DNA from: Rathayibacter sp. VKM Ac-2759
GTDB lineage: Bacteria; Actinomycetota; Actinomycetes; Actinomycetales; Microbacteriaceae
Reading direction: 5' to 3'
DNA length: 64,000 nucleotides
NCBI RefSeq assembly: GCF_009834225.1
Contig: NZ_CP047176.1
Coordinates: forward strand, 3,286,001 to 3,350,000
Shown here: positions 1-7,908 of the stretch, one piece after another
Layout of the letters: every line of letters begins with the position of its first letter
Numbering within the stretch: position 1 is the first letter of the stretch
Translations under genes and position numbers: made by a program
The notes under the pieces: generated by a model
The model's database searches: none
What the model was told of the DNA's origin: nothing
What the model saw: the letters and a program-made list of their open reading frames with translations, nothing else

Positions 1-1
1 G

Positions 2-322
2 ACCGCGGTCGCCGACGCCCCCTTCGCCGCTCACGCGAGGAACGCGGGGGCCGACGCGGTGATCGCGAAGACCGCCCCGAGCGCCGACGTCCTCGACATC
101 GCCGTAGGGAACCCGCCCCGGACGGGCCTGCCCTGGGACACCCTGACCCCGCGGGAGCACGGGATCGCGGAGCTCGTCGTCGCCGGCTTCTCGGACGCCG
201 AGATCGCGGTGCGGCTGGGAGTGCCGGCGATGGCGGCGCGGGCCCGCGTGGCGGCGGTGCTCGCGAGGCTGGGCCTCGACGTCCGGGCTCAGCTCGCCTC
301 GGCCGGGCGAGGCTCTGCGTGA
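2..322 (+). CDS. Response regulator, C-terminal part (gene enters from the left edge)
   Basis: The frame is open from the first bases of the window, so the GTG at 59 is probably internal and the true start lies outside. The visible part begins with a GADAVIAKTAP stretch. This matches the end of a CheY-like receiver domain, where the conserved Lys follows the last beta strand. A LuxR/NarL-type helix-turn-helix follows (TPREHGIAELV, then SDAEIAVRLGV). By family it should be a DNA-binding two-component response regulator. The recognition helix is Ala/Arg rich and less canonical than usual. The partner kinase is not in the window. Confidence 0.7.
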   Translation, partial: TAVADAPFAAHARNAGADAVIAKTAPSADVLDIAVGNPPRTGLPWDTLTPREHGIAELVVAGFSDAEIAVRLGVPAMAARARVAAVLARLGLDVRAQLASAGRGSA

Positions 323-337
323 CGGCCGGGCGCGAGG

Positions 338-964
338 TCACCGACCGGAGGCGAGCAGCGACCGTCCTGTGAGGAACCAGACGAGACCGACCGCGATCAG
401 CGAGAGCGTCTCGGCGACGGAGCCGATCGCGTAGAGCGCGAACAGCAGCTCCTGCGCCGGTACCGCGACGACGAGACCGGGGATCGAGGTGATCACGCCG
501 CCGAGCACGTGCAGCGCGAGCGCGACGACCGCGACGACGACCGCGCGCCGCGGGACCGAGCGGGCGGCGGCGAGCGCCGTGAGACCCAGGGCCGCCGCGA
601 TGACCGACAGCGCCAGGATCGCCCCGGAGAGCACCGACGAGCCGACCATGATCCCCAGCGAGTCGCTCGCCGGAGTGGCCAGGCGGACGACGGGGCCGAG
701 CACGAGCAGCACGGCGAAGGCGATGAGGGCCGCGCCGCCACGACGGCCCACCAGTCCGCCTCCGGCGTCGGCTCCTCGTGCGAGGACGACGGCGGCGGAA
801 CCGAGGAGCCCGGCGAGCAGGATCGGCGCGACGCGACCGGCCCCGACGAGTCCCAGTGGCGCGAACCAGAGCGCGATCTGGAGGAGCCCCGCGGCCCCCA
901 CGAGGACGCCTGCGAGTCGCAGCGCGGCTCCGCGCGAACGGACGGTCGGTCGGACTGCGGTCAT
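338..964 (-). CDS. Multi-pass membrane protein of unknown function
   Basis: The product is 208 residues, almost entirely hydrophobic, with about six predicted membrane segments separated by short Arg/Asp-containing loops. The ATG (complement of 962-964) is preceded by a strong purine-rich ribosome site (GGGGGAGGGG) at good spacing, which decides the start against longer upstream options. It is divergent from the GntR gene at 1058, so the 93-bp gap holds both promoters. I do not recognise a family. Small integral proteins with many Leu/Val/Ala segments beside GntR regulators are common in actinobacteria, but no role can be assigned. Confidence 0.7.
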   Translation of the reverse strand: MTAVRPTVRSRGAALRLAGVLVGAAGLLQIALWFAPLGLVGAGRVAPILLAGLLGSAAVVLARGADAGGGLVGRRGGAALIAFAVLLVLGPVVRLATPASDSLGIMVGSSVLSGAILALSVIAAALGLTALAAARSVPRRAVVVAVVALALHVLGGVITSIPGLVVAVPAQELLFALYAIGSVAETLSLIAVGLVWFLTGRSLLASGR

Positions 965-1036
965 GCGATCCCCTCCCCCGAGGTCGTCGGCCACGTTACC
1001 CGACGAGAATCGGGCGACGTCGTGCTCTGACTCACT

Positions 1037-1049
1037 TGTTCTAGTAACA
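1037..1049. promoter_or_regulatory. Inverted repeat TGTT-N5-AACA, likely GntR operator
   Basis: The sequence TGTTCTAGTAACA lies 8 bp upstream of the GntR start codon. A second small palindrome, AACATGTT (1055-1062), overlaps the start codon itself. GntR-family (YtrA-type) regulators typically bind such AT-rich inverted repeats and repress their own operon. The AT-rich patch stands out against about 70% GC surroundings. Confidence 0.45.
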
Positions 1050-1057
1050 TTGCAAAC

Positions 1058-1411
1058 ATGTTGTTCCGCGTCGACCACTCCTCGCCGCGCTCCCTGGCCG
1101 ACCAGATCGAAGCGCAGGTGCGCGCCGCCGTCGCCGACGGCGTGCTCTCGGCGGGCGACCGCCTGCCCCCCGCCCGTGAGCTCGCCGACTCGCTGGGCAT
1201 CAACATGCACACCGTGCTGCGGGCCTACGGCGCACTGCGCGACGACGGCCTGCTGCAGATGCGGCGCGGTCGCGGCGCGTGGATCGCGGAGTCGGCGGGG
1301 CCGGGCCTCGTCCGCGTCACCGCCCTCGTCGAGCAGCTGCTCGCCGAGGCCCGCCGCAGCGGGATCAGCCCCGCCGACCTCGTCCGCCTGATCGAGAGGA
1401 CCACCCCGTGA
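1058..1411 (+). CDS. GntR-family transcriptional regulator (short, YtrA-like)
   Basis: The 117-residue protein has an N-terminal winged helix (residues about 10-72) with the GntR signature LADQIEAQVRAAVADG followed by LPPARELADSLGINMHTVLRAY. The remaining 40 residues form only a short helical tail, so the large effector-binding domain of FadR/HutC types is missing. This is the YtrA-like architecture, usually a repressor of an adjacent membrane-protein or transporter operon. The stop codon overlaps the GTG of the next gene (GTGA), so the two are translationally coupled and probably share one job. Confidence 0.88.
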   Translation: MLFRVDHSSPRSLADQIEAQVRAAVADGVLSAGDRLPPARELADSLGINMHTVLRAYGALRDDGLLQMRRGRGAWIAESAGPGLVRVTALVEQLLAEARRSGISPADLVRLIERTTP

Positions 1412-2343
1412 CCACCCGCCTCCGCCGCCTGCTGGCCGGCGCCTCCCTCCTGCTCCCGGCCCTCGGAGTCGTCGCCTCGCGCCTCGCACTGGCCGACCGC
1501 CTCCCCGGGACCCTCGCCTCGCACTGGTCGAGCACCGGCGCGGCCGACGACACGATGACGGTCGGCGCCGCGCTCACGCTCTCGCTCGTGATGGCGGGCG
1601 GGGCGGCCGTGGCGGGGATCGTGCTCGTCGCGCTCGGCCGCGCACCCCGGCTCGTCCTCGCGACCGCCGGCGGCGTCGCCGGCCTCGGCGCCTCGACCTG
1701 GGCGACCTCGGTCGGCACCACGCTCGCGGCCGGATCCGCCGAGGGCGCCGTGCTCGGGCCGTGGCTGCTCGCGCTCCTCGCCGGTGTCCTCTACGCGATC
1801 GCGCCCGCCCTGATCGCGCCGGCGACCGTCCGCGAGCCGCGCACCGCCGTCGACCGCCTCCCCCTCGGCAGCGCGGAGACGGGCGCGTGGTCGTCGACGA
1901 TCACCGGCCGCGTGTTCGCGGTCGTCGGAGTCGTGCTGATCGGCTCGGCCGCGATCGCCACCTCGACGCTGCTGGCGGAGGGAGCCGTGGGCCCGGCCGT
2001 CGCGATGGCCGTGCTGCTCGGGGCGAGCGCCCTGGTGACGCTCGGCTTCGCGCGCCTCCGCGTGACCGCCGACCGCCGCGGCCTCCGGGTCGTCTCGCGC
2101 GTCCTCGGGATCCCGCTGCGCCGCATCCCGCTCGCCGACATCGCCTCGGCGAGCACGGCGCAGCTGCGCCCGTCGGAGTGGGGCGGCTGGGGCTACCGCA
2201 TCATGCCGGGCCGCTCGGCGCTCATCCTCGGCGCGGGCCCCGGCCTCGTGATCACGACGGCGAACCAGCGCGAGTTCGCGATCAGCCTCCGCGACCCCGA
2301 GACGCCGGCGGCGCTGCTGGAGGCGCTGCGCGAGCGCGGCTGA
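1408..2343 (+). CDS. DUF1648-type membrane protein
   Basis: The start is the GTG at 1408, which overlaps the stop of the GntR gene by four bases. The 311-residue product has a first membrane segment followed by the motif DRLPGTLASHW at about residues 31-41. This matches DUF1648, found in SdpI-like and other actinobacterial membrane proteins. Several more hydrophobic segments follow (about 55-75, 82-100, 117-140, 170-215). A soluble C-terminal region of about 90 residues (VTADRRGLRVVSRVLG onward) resembles a PH-like beta domain. The coupling to a GntR repressor suggests a repressor-controlled envelope function. No enzymatic motif is visible. Confidence 0.75.
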   Translation: MTTRLRRLLAGASLLLPALGVVASRLALADRLPGTLASHWSSTGAADDTMTVGAALTLSLVMAGGAAVAGIVLVALGRAPRLVLATAGGVAGLGASTWATSVGTTLAAGSAEGAVLGPWLLALLAGVLYAIAPALIAPATVREPRTAVDRLPLGSAETGAWSSTITGRVFAVVGVVLIGSAAIATSTLLAEGAVGPAVAMAVLLGASALVTLGFARLRVTADRRGLRVVSRVLGIPLRRIPLADIASASTAQLRPSEWGGWGYRIMPGRSALILGAGPGLVITTANQREFAISLRDPETPAALLEALRERG

Positions 2344-2444
2344 CCCCCGCGTCCGCCGCGTGCTGACTGCCGCGTGCCGCCTGCTGATCGGGGAGCCCGC
2401 GCAGAGGGTCTGGACAAAAGTCGGAACATCGGGGCCGGCCGTCC

Positions 2445-2462
2445 GCCGGGCGATCGCCCGGC
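2445..2462. repeat. Perfect 18-bp palindrome in the haloperoxidase upstream region
   Basis: GCCGGGCGATCGCCCGGC is a perfect palindrome in the 215-bp gap between the DUF1648 gene and the hydrolase at 2559. It could be a terminator stem for the upstream gene or an operator for the downstream one. There is no T-run, so the role is undecided. Confidence 0.4.
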
Positions 2463-2558
2463 TCTATCGTGGAGCCACTCTCCGCCCCCAGGGGGAGAGA
2501 TCACCCTGGATTCGACCCGGGCGGGGCTCGGGGTCGACCTGAACACGGAGGTTGAATC

Positions 2559-3395
2559 ATGCCGTTTGTGACGACGGACGATGGCGTAGAGATCTACTAC
2601 AAGGACTGGGGCAGCACCGACGCGCAGCCCATCGTGTTCCACCACGGGTGGCCGCTCTCCTCGGACGACTGGGACGCGCAGATGCTGTTCTTCCACGCCC
2701 GCGGCTACCGCGTCATCGCGAGCGACCGTCGCGGTCACGGCCGGTCGACCCAGGTCGGCACCGGGCACGACATGGACCACTACGCCAGCGACGTCAACGC
2801 CGTGGTCGAGCACCTCGACCTGCGCAACGCGATCCACATCGGCCACTCGACCGGTGGCGGACAGGTCGCGCGCTACGTCGCCCGGTACGGCGAGCCCCAG
2901 GGCCGCGTCGCGAAGGCGGTCCTCGTCTCGTCGGTGCCTCCGCTGATGGTGCAGACCGACGCGAACCCCGAGGGGACGCCGATCTCGGTCTTCGACGGCT
3001 TCCGCGAGGCGCTCGCCGCCAACCGGGCCGAGTTCTACCAGGCCGTCGCCTCCGGCCCGTTCTACGGCTTCAACCGACCGGGTGCCGACGTCTCGGAGCC
3101 GGTGATCGCCAACTGGTGGCGTCAGGGCATGACGGGCGGAGCGCTCGCGCACTACGAGGGCATCAAGGCGTTCTCCGAGACCGACCAGACCGAGGACCTG
3201 AAGGCCATCACCGTGCCGGTTCTCGTCACGCAGGGCGACGACGATCAGGTCGTGCCCTACAAGGACGCCGCGCTGAAGCAGCACGAGCTGCTGCAGAACT
3301 CCACCCTCAAGATCTACGAGGGCTACCCGCACGGCATGCTGACGGTCCACGCCGACGTCATCAACCCCGACCTGCTGGCCTTCATCCAGGCCTAG
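2559..3395 (+). CDS. Alpha/beta hydrolase of the non-heme haloperoxidase (chloroperoxidase) family
   Basis: The 278-residue protein has the full alpha/beta-hydrolase fold. The nucleophile elbow GHSTGG carries Ser97, the acid loop GDDDQVVP has Asp228, and His258 sits in YPHGM. Spacing and length match cofactor-free bacterial chloroperoxidases (about 275 residues, Ser98/Asp228/His257). Family members hydrolyse esters or perhydrolyse carboxylic acids to peracids that oxidise halides. The physiological substrate is usually unknown. A clear ribosome site (GGAGG) precedes the ATG by 8 bases. The gene stands alone with its own promoter region and is followed by a hairpin. Cytosolic, as there is no signal peptide. 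Confidence 0.92.
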   Translation: MPFVTTDDGVEIYYKDWGSTDAQPIVFHHGWPLSSDDWDAQMLFFHARGYRVIASDRRGHGRSTQVGTGHDMDHYASDVNAVVEHLDLRNAIHIGHSTGGGQVARYVARYGEPQGRVAKAVLVSSVPPLMVQTDANPEGTPISVFDGFREALAANRAEFYQAVASGPFYGFNRPGADVSEPVIANWWRQGMTGGALAHYEGIKAFSETDQTEDLKAITVPVLVTQGDDDQVVPYKDAALKQHELLQNSTLKIYEGYPHGMLTVHADVINPDLLAFIQA

Positions 3396-3418
3396 CGGGA
3401 GCGGCACCGGCACGACCT

Positions 3419-3457
3419 GCGCGGGTGCGCCCCGGACGTTCCGGGGTGCACCTGCGC
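3419..3457 (+). terminator. Hairpin downstream of the haloperoxidase gene
   Basis: Two 17-nt arms (3419-3435 and 3441-3457) pair with 15 of 17 positions around a 5-nt loop (ACGTT). The hairpin starts 23 bp after the stop codon. There is no T-tract, as is usual for intrinsic terminators in high-GC actinobacteria. Confidence 0.55.
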
Positions 3458-3612
3458 GTGTCGGCCGGAGACGTCGGCAGCGGGACGAGAACGGCTCGGA
3501 CCGGGGAGGGAGGCGCGGTCGCCCGACCCCCGCATCCACTCGTCTTCGTCATTTGTCGAGTCCTTCGCACGGTCCGATGCGCGAGCCCGCCGCGGCTTCG
3601 TAGTGTTCGACC

Positions 3613-5217
3613 ATGTCCTCACCCTCTGCACCTCCGCCGGCGCAGCCGTCGGCATGGGCACCCCTGGCGATCACCGCCTTCAGGGTGCTGTGGTTCGCCC
3701 AGCTGGGCAGCAACATCGGCACGTGGATGCAGACCGTCGGAGCCCAGTGGTACCTGGTCGAGGCTGCTGCGGGCGCGGCGGTCATCGCTCTCGTGCAGAC
3801 GGCGAGCCTGGCGCCCTCCATCCTGGTCGCCCTTCCCGCGGGCGTCCTGGCCGACTCACTCGACCGACGACGGCTGCTGATCTGGGGGTCATCGGCGAGC
3901 GCGCTGCTGGCGGGCGCTCTGACGGTCGTCGCAGCCATCGGCGCTCTGACGCCGTGGACGATCCTGGCCTTCACCTTCCTGCTCGGCATCACCTCCACAC
4001 TGACCTCGCCTGCCTGGCAGGCGATCCAGCCGGAGCTCGTGCCCCGAGATCTGATCGCCGCGTCGTCCGCTCTCGGCGGCGTGACGGTGAACGGCGCCCG
4101 AGCGGTGGGACCTGCGCTGGCAGGAGTCGTCCTGTCGGTGTTCGGGGCTCCCGTCGTCTTCGGCATCAACGCGCTGAGCTTCATCGGGGCCGTGATCGCC
4201 CTCCTCTGGTGGAAGCGTCCCGCGCAGGCCGGCCTCGACGACCGCGAGCAGTTCGGCGCTGCGCTGAGGGCGGGGATCCGCTACGTCGCCTCGGCGCACC
4301 TCGTCCGCCGGATCCTGCTCCGGTCCGCGCTCTTCGCCCTGCCGGCCAGTGCGCTCTGGGCTCTCCTGCCCCTCACCGCCAAGCGACTCCAACTCGACTC
4401 GAGCGGCTACGGCGTCCTCCTCGGTGCTCTCGGCGCCGGTGCCGTGCTCGGCATCTTCGCCCTGCCGCTCGCTCGGCGCCGGTTCTCGGACAACATCGTC
4501 ATCGCGGCGAGTTCGGTGCTCTTCGCGGCGGGGTCGCTCGCGGCGGCGTTCCTCCCTTTCGCGCCGACCCTGGTCCTGCTCGTGCTCGCGGGGCTGGCCT
4601 GGATCGGCACCCTCACCGTGCTGAACGCGGCCCTGCAGCTCACCCTGCCGCAGTGGGTGCGGTCCCGCGGAGCCTCGATCTACATCTTCGTCTTCATGGG
4701 AGTGATGGCCGTCGGCTCGATCGGCTGGGGCCTGGCAGCGCAGGCGCTCGGCACGTCGCTCGCCTACGCGGCGTCGGCCACCCTGCTGCTCGTCGTGGCG
4801 GCCAGCGTGCGGGTGCTCCCGCTGCTCCCCGGAACGGGCACCGTCGATCGCAGCATCTCGATGTCGTGGCCCACACCCACGCTGGTGTTCGAGCCGCAGC
4901 CGGCGGACGGGCCAGTGCTCGTGCAGATCTCCTACACGGTCGACTCCGGCTCCCTCGCCGCGTTCCGGACCGCGATGCGTCTCGTGGAGAGCTCTCGACG
5001 CCGCACCGGCGCCTCGAGGTGGGCCCTCTACCGGAGCGGCGAGGAGTCCGACGTGCAGCTGGAGACCTTCATGGTGCCGTCGTGGGGCGAGTTCCAGCGG
5101 CAGGAGACTCAGCGTCTCACCGGCCGCGACCGCGAGATCCGCGCTGCAGCGCTGGCTCACGCACAGGGCGACCCCACCGAACGCCACTTCTTCCCGAGCA
5201 GGACCTCCTCCCCGTGA
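3613..5217 (+). CDS. MFS transporter of the MFS_3 (enterobactin-exporter-like) group
   Basis: The 534-residue protein has about twelve hydrophobic segments. The conserved loop after segment 2-3 reads PAGVLADSLDRRRLL, the DxxDRR-type motif of the major facilitator superfamily. The N-terminus FRVLWFAQLGSNIGTWMQTVGAQWYLV is typical of the MFS_3 subgroup, which exports siderophores or drugs. The last 120 residues form a soluble tail that resembles an antibiotic-biosynthesis monooxygenase (ABM-like) fold. Several MFS_3 proteins carry such a tail, so it is not a fresh fusion. Proton-driven export is likely but the substrate is unknown. No regulator is adjacent in the same operon. Confidence 0.85.
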   Translation: MSSPSAPPPAQPSAWAPLAITAFRVLWFAQLGSNIGTWMQTVGAQWYLVEAAAGAAVIALVQTASLAPSILVALPAGVLADSLDRRRLLIWGSSASALLAGALTVVAAIGALTPWTILAFTFLLGITSTLTSPAWQAIQPELVPRDLIAASSALGGVTVNGARAVGPALAGVVLSVFGAPVVFGINALSFIGAVIALLWWKRPAQAGLDDREQFGAALRAGIRYVASAHLVRRILLRSALFALPASALWALLPLTAKRLQLDSSGYGVLLGALGAGAVLGIFALPLARRRFSDNIVIAASSVLFAAGSLAAAFLPFAPTLVLLVLAGLAWIGTLTVLNAALQLTLPQWVRSRGASIYIFVFMGVMAVGSIGWGLAAQALGTSLAYAASATLLLVVAASVRVLPLLPGTGTVDRSISMSWPTPTLVFEPQPADGPVLVQISYTVDSGSLAAFRTAMRLVESSRRRTGASRWALYRSGEESDVQLETFMVPSWGEFQRQETQRLTGRDREIRAAALAHAQGDPTERHFFPSRTSSP

Positions 5218-5253
5218 CGAGGAGCGTCGCCGCGGCGGTGTCGGACCGGCACT

Positions 5254-5424
5254 GTCAGCGCAGCGGTGTGATGCCCTGCGTGCCGGGCGGGAAGGTCCGG
5301 AGGACGTCCTCCGGGATGTCGAGGTGCTGCGCGACCAGCGACGGCGGGAGGTGGCTCAGCCACTGCGCGAGCGACACCTCCTCGTAGCGGGAGGCGATCG
5401 CCGGGTCATACTTGACCTGACGCG
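5254..5424 (-). pseudogene. C-terminal remnant of a bicupin (oxalate-decarboxylase-like) gene
   Basis: The minus strand encodes an uninterrupted 56-residue stretch ending at a TGA (complement of 5254-5256). It contains VSLAQWLSHLPPSLVAQHL and a PEDVLRTFPPG tail. This pattern (VSLAQW, PPELV, AHL, then a Pro-rich end) is the conserved C-terminus of bicupin proteins of the oxalate-decarboxylase type. There is no start codon with a ribosome site and no upstream cupin beta-barrel in any frame, because the XRE gene begins directly behind. I read it as the surviving end of a deleted gene. The identification rests on a short motif. Confidence 0.5.
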
Positions 5425-5472
5425 ATGTCCGACTGCCGCTCGTTCCGGCAGGTTCTCCGACGGAGTCAGACG

Positions 5473-6366
5473 ATGAGCACCCGCAGCCCCCTCGCGGACT
5501 TCCTCCGTGCGAGGCGTTCGGCGCTGCGGCCGGAGCAGGTCGGCCTGACGACCGCCGGGACCAGGCGGAGGGTCCCGGGTCTCCGCCGGGAGGAGGTCGC
5601 CGACCGCGCGAAGATCAGCCGCGACTACTACCTCCGCGTCGAGCAGGGCCACGACATCACCCCCTCGGACCAGGTGCTGAGCGCTCTCGCTCACGCGCTC
5701 GACCTCGACGAGTTCGAGCGCGCCTACCTGTTCCGTCTCGCCAGACCGCTCCCTCCGCTGCGCGGCCCCGGCTCCCGGACCGCCGCGCCGTCGATGGAGT
5801 CGCTGCTGGAGCACTGGCCGATGACTCCCGCGTTCGCGTTCGACCGGAACCTCGACGTCCTGGCGACGAACGACCTCCTGAGGCGTATCGCCCCGGACAA
5901 GGGGGTACCCGGCGCGAACCTGCTCCTCTCGGTCGCGGAGGGGTACGTGCGCGCCCGCGAGGACGGCATCCCGGCGGACCAGCTGGAGGCCTGGGACAGC
6001 ATCTTCCGCGAGCTGATCGCGGCCCTGAGGTTCTACAGCGATCCCGACGACCCGCGTCTGCAGGAGATCGTCGGCGAGTGCTCGGTGCGCTACCGGCTGT
6101 TCCGCTCGGTCTGGGCCGAGTACGAGGTCCGCCCGATCACGCAGCGAGCACTGCGGATCGACGTGGCCCCGTTCGGGTGGCTCGACTTCGACATGCAGAC
6201 GTTCGAATCGGCTGTCGCGCCGGGCCACTACGTGGTGACGTACCTCGCCCGAGCGGGGACTCCCGCCGCCGCCGCGATCGACCACTTCGCCGCGCTCCGT
6301 CCCGCCGCTCGACGGACGGAGGCCGACGTCACGGCGAATGCGGCGCCCGCGGTTCCCGAACGGTGA
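5473..6366 (+). CDS. XRE-family regulator with MmyB-type ligand-binding domain
   Basis: An ATG at 5425 is in frame, but the family's usual start (short lead-in to ADFLRARR) points to 5473, giving 297 residues. The N-terminal third is an XRE helix-turn-helix with the hallmark GLRREEVADRAKISRDYYLRVEQG. The remaining part is the MmyB-like ligand-binding domain (LLEHWPMTPAFAFDRNLDVLATN; later a conserved FxxVWAEYEVR). These regulators are abundant in actinobacteria and often control a neighbouring oxidoreductase gene. The cupin remnant on its upstream side may be the lost target. The 3' end overlaps the convergent gene at 6329 by 38 bp. Confidence 0.9.
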   Translation: MSTRSPLADFLRARRSALRPEQVGLTTAGTRRRVPGLRREEVADRAKISRDYYLRVEQGHDITPSDQVLSALAHALDLDEFERAYLFRLARPLPPLRGPGSRTAAPSMESLLEHWPMTPAFAFDRNLDVLATNDLLRRIAPDKGVPGANLLLSVAEGYVRAREDGIPADQLEAWDSIFRELIAALRFYSDPDDPRLQEIVGECSVRYRLFRSVWAEYEVRPITQRALRIDVAPFGWLDFDMQTFESAVAPGHYVVTYLARAGTPAAAAIDHFAALRPAARRTEADVTANAAPAVPER

Positions 6367-6892
6367 CGGCCAGGCGCCCGAGCGCGTCGCGGGCCGCGGC
6401 GTCGGCGGGCTCGAACACGAGCAGCGTGTGCTCGTCGTCGTCCGGCGGCCGCGTCAGGCGGTAGCCCAGCGGCACGGTGCCGACGGCGGTGTCGAGGAAG
6501 CGGACGGATCCGCTCCCGCGCGCCGGAGCACCTGCGGCCCACGCCGTTGCGAAGCCGGGACTCCTGGCCGAGAGCTCACCCACGATGCTCCGGAACCCCC
6601 GGTCGGCGTCGTGCCGGTCGAGCGAGTCGCTCAGCAGCGCCGTGACCTGCCCCGCCGCCTCCCGCCAGCAGGCCCGGTCCTGCTGAGCCCGCGGGTCGAG
6701 GAACGTGAAACGGGCGATGTTCACGCCCTCGAGGAGACAGGGCGAGAGAGCCCGCGCGAGAGGCGTCGCGGACAGCACCTCGAGGTGCCGGTCGAGCACC
6801 ACGGCGGGCTGGTGCGCCCACGGCGTCAGCAGCGCCCGCGCTCGGTCGCGATCCAGCGGCACGTCCGGCCCGTTGTGGTCCACGACCGTCAC
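6329..6892 (-). CDS. Stand-alone MmyB-type ligand-binding domain protein lacking the HTH
   Basis: The 187 residues align in pattern with the ligand-binding domain of XRE/MmyB regulators: LLTPWAHQPAVVLDRHLEVLSATPLA, FTFLDPRAQ, IVGELSARSPGF, and a C-terminal HTLLVFEPA. The N-terminal helix-turn-helix that should precede it is absent. No HTH-like sequence is visible in any frame upstream before msrA. It is either a truncated paralogue of the convergent regulator at 5473 or a domain kept for ligand sensing or heterodimerisation. The reading frame is intact over the whole domain. The 3' end overlaps the XRE gene. Confidence 0.7.
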   Translation of the reverse strand: MTVVDHNGPDVPLDRDRARALLTPWAHQPAVVLDRHLEVLSATPLARALSPCLLEGVNIARFTFLDPRAQQDRACWREAAGQVTALLSDSLDRHDADRGFRSIVGELSARSPGFATAWAAGAPARGSGSVRFLDTAVGTVPLGYRLTRPPDDDEHTLLVFEPADAAARDALGRLAVTVREPRAPHSP

Positions 6893-6958
6893 GGTAATCC
6901 GCCGTCCGCACCCCAGCGTGGCTGTCGGAGGGCCAGGGAAGCGCTCGTTCTGCTCGGA

Positions 6959-6970
6959 GAGTCATCCGAC
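6959..6970 (-). promoter_or_regulatory. Shared motif copy A (GTCGGATGACTC) between the MmyB-domain gene and msrA
   Basis: The 12-mer reads GTCGGATGACTC on the minus strand. It lies 67 bp upstream of the MmyB-domain start and about 96 bp upstream of msrA. The same string recurs at 10789 and 11967, and with one change at 15837, always in a promoter-sized gap. It forms an imperfect GAGTC-N4-GACTC palindrome. Confidence 0.45.
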
Positions 6971-7065
6971 GCTCACCGTGACCCGCTCGTCCGTGATGGA
7001 CTCGTCACCATGGACGATTCTCTGCACGAGGCCCCTTCCGGGCTCGACACGACGGCCGGCCTCTG

Positions 7066-7560
7066 ATGGCCGAGGAGCGCGCGATCCTCGCGGGCGGATG
7101 CTTCTGGGGACTCCAGGAGCTCATCCGCGACATGCCGGGGGTCTTCAGCACCCGGGCCGGCTACGCCGGTGGCAGCACTCCGAACGCCACCTACCGCCAC
7201 CACGGCGACCACGCGGAGGCCGTCGAGATCGAGTTCGATCCCGAGCAGCTCTCGTACCGCGACCTGCTCGAGTTCTTCTTCCAGGTGCACGACCCGACGA
7301 CGAAGAACCGGCAGGGCAACGACGTCGGCACGGCCTACCGCTCCGTCGTCCTCTTCCTCTCCCCCGAGCAGGAGCGGATCGCCCGCGAGACGATCGCCGA
7401 GATCGACGCGTCCGGGCGATGGCCGGGCCCGGTCGTCACCGAGGTCGAGCCCGCCGGCGAGTTCTGGGACGCCGAGGAGGAGCACCAGGACTACCTGCGC
7501 AAGCACCCCGGCGGCTACACCTGCCACTGGGTCCGGCCGAGATGGACCCTCGACGCCTGA
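7066..7560 (+). CDS. msrA: Peptide-methionine (S)-S-oxide reductase
   Basis: The enzyme reduces methionine-S-sulfoxide in proteins or free methionine, using thioredoxin or mycothiol-type thiols as electron donor. The 164 residues carry the active-site motif GGCFWG with catalytic Cys12. The conserved GYAGG, the Tyr/Glu-rich [15 protein letters not shown] segment and [18 protein letters not shown] all match the MsrA family. [16 protein letters not shown] near the C-terminus places a second Cys for resolving the disulfide. The ATG shares one base with the TGA of an 18-codon frame starting at 7010 (TGATG). The shared motif upstream suggests control together with other redox genes of this region. 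Confidence 0.95.
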   Translation: MAEERAILAGGCFWGLQELIRDMPGVFSTRAGYAGGSTPNATYRHHGDHAEAVEIEFDPEQLSYRDLLEFFFQVHDPTTKNRQGNDVGTAYRSVVLFLSPEQERIARETIAEIDASGRWPGPVVTEVEPAGEFWDAEEEHQDYLRKHPGGYTCHWVRPRWTLDA

Positions 7561-7724
7561 CCCCGGGTCGGCAGCGGCGGCACACGGAGCCCGGCTCGCG
7601 CGAGGTCGTCGGAGGCGACGACGGTCAGATGCCTGTCCCTGACGAACGCGGGCGTCTCCACCCCTCCGTCGAGCAGGGCCCGGATCGAGTCGGGGATCTG
7701 CGGGAGCGCTGCGTCGTCCACCAC
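7515..7724 (-). pseudogene. Fragment of an MmyB-type regulator ligand-binding domain
   Basis: From 7724 down to about 7590 the minus strand encodes SIRALLDGGVETPAFVRDRH followed by LTVVASDDLA. This is the conserved beginning of the MmyB ligand-binding domain (compare the same pattern in the gene at 5473). The similarity stops after about 45 residues. The frame then runs into the 3' end of msrA, and no HTH is found upstream. It is the second truncated MmyB piece within 1.5 kb. The rest of the 348-bp gap between msrA and the PucR gene shows only the presumed promoter of the latter. Confidence 0.45.
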
Positions 7725-7908
7725 GGCTCACACGGTAGGACCGCCCGCACCGGTGAAGGTGACCCCGCTGGACCCACCCCGGCCGCAACGCCCGCCGGAT
7801 TCCGGGCCCCCGGGAGCCGGACCACCAAGGGGGGCCTGCGAGGGTCACGCTAGTGGAGCCGACCCTCCACAAAGATCGCCGCATGACCCCCCACCCGGAC
7901 ATCCGCCG

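Noticed and set aside
3613..5217. MFS transporter with soluble tail as a novel fusion
   Set aside because: The ABM-like tail is a known feature of several MFS_3 proteins.
7010..7066. 18-codon leader frame overlapping the msrA start
   Set aside because: It has the TGATG overlap but no ribosome site, and the peptide shows no special codons. Kept only as a note under msrA.
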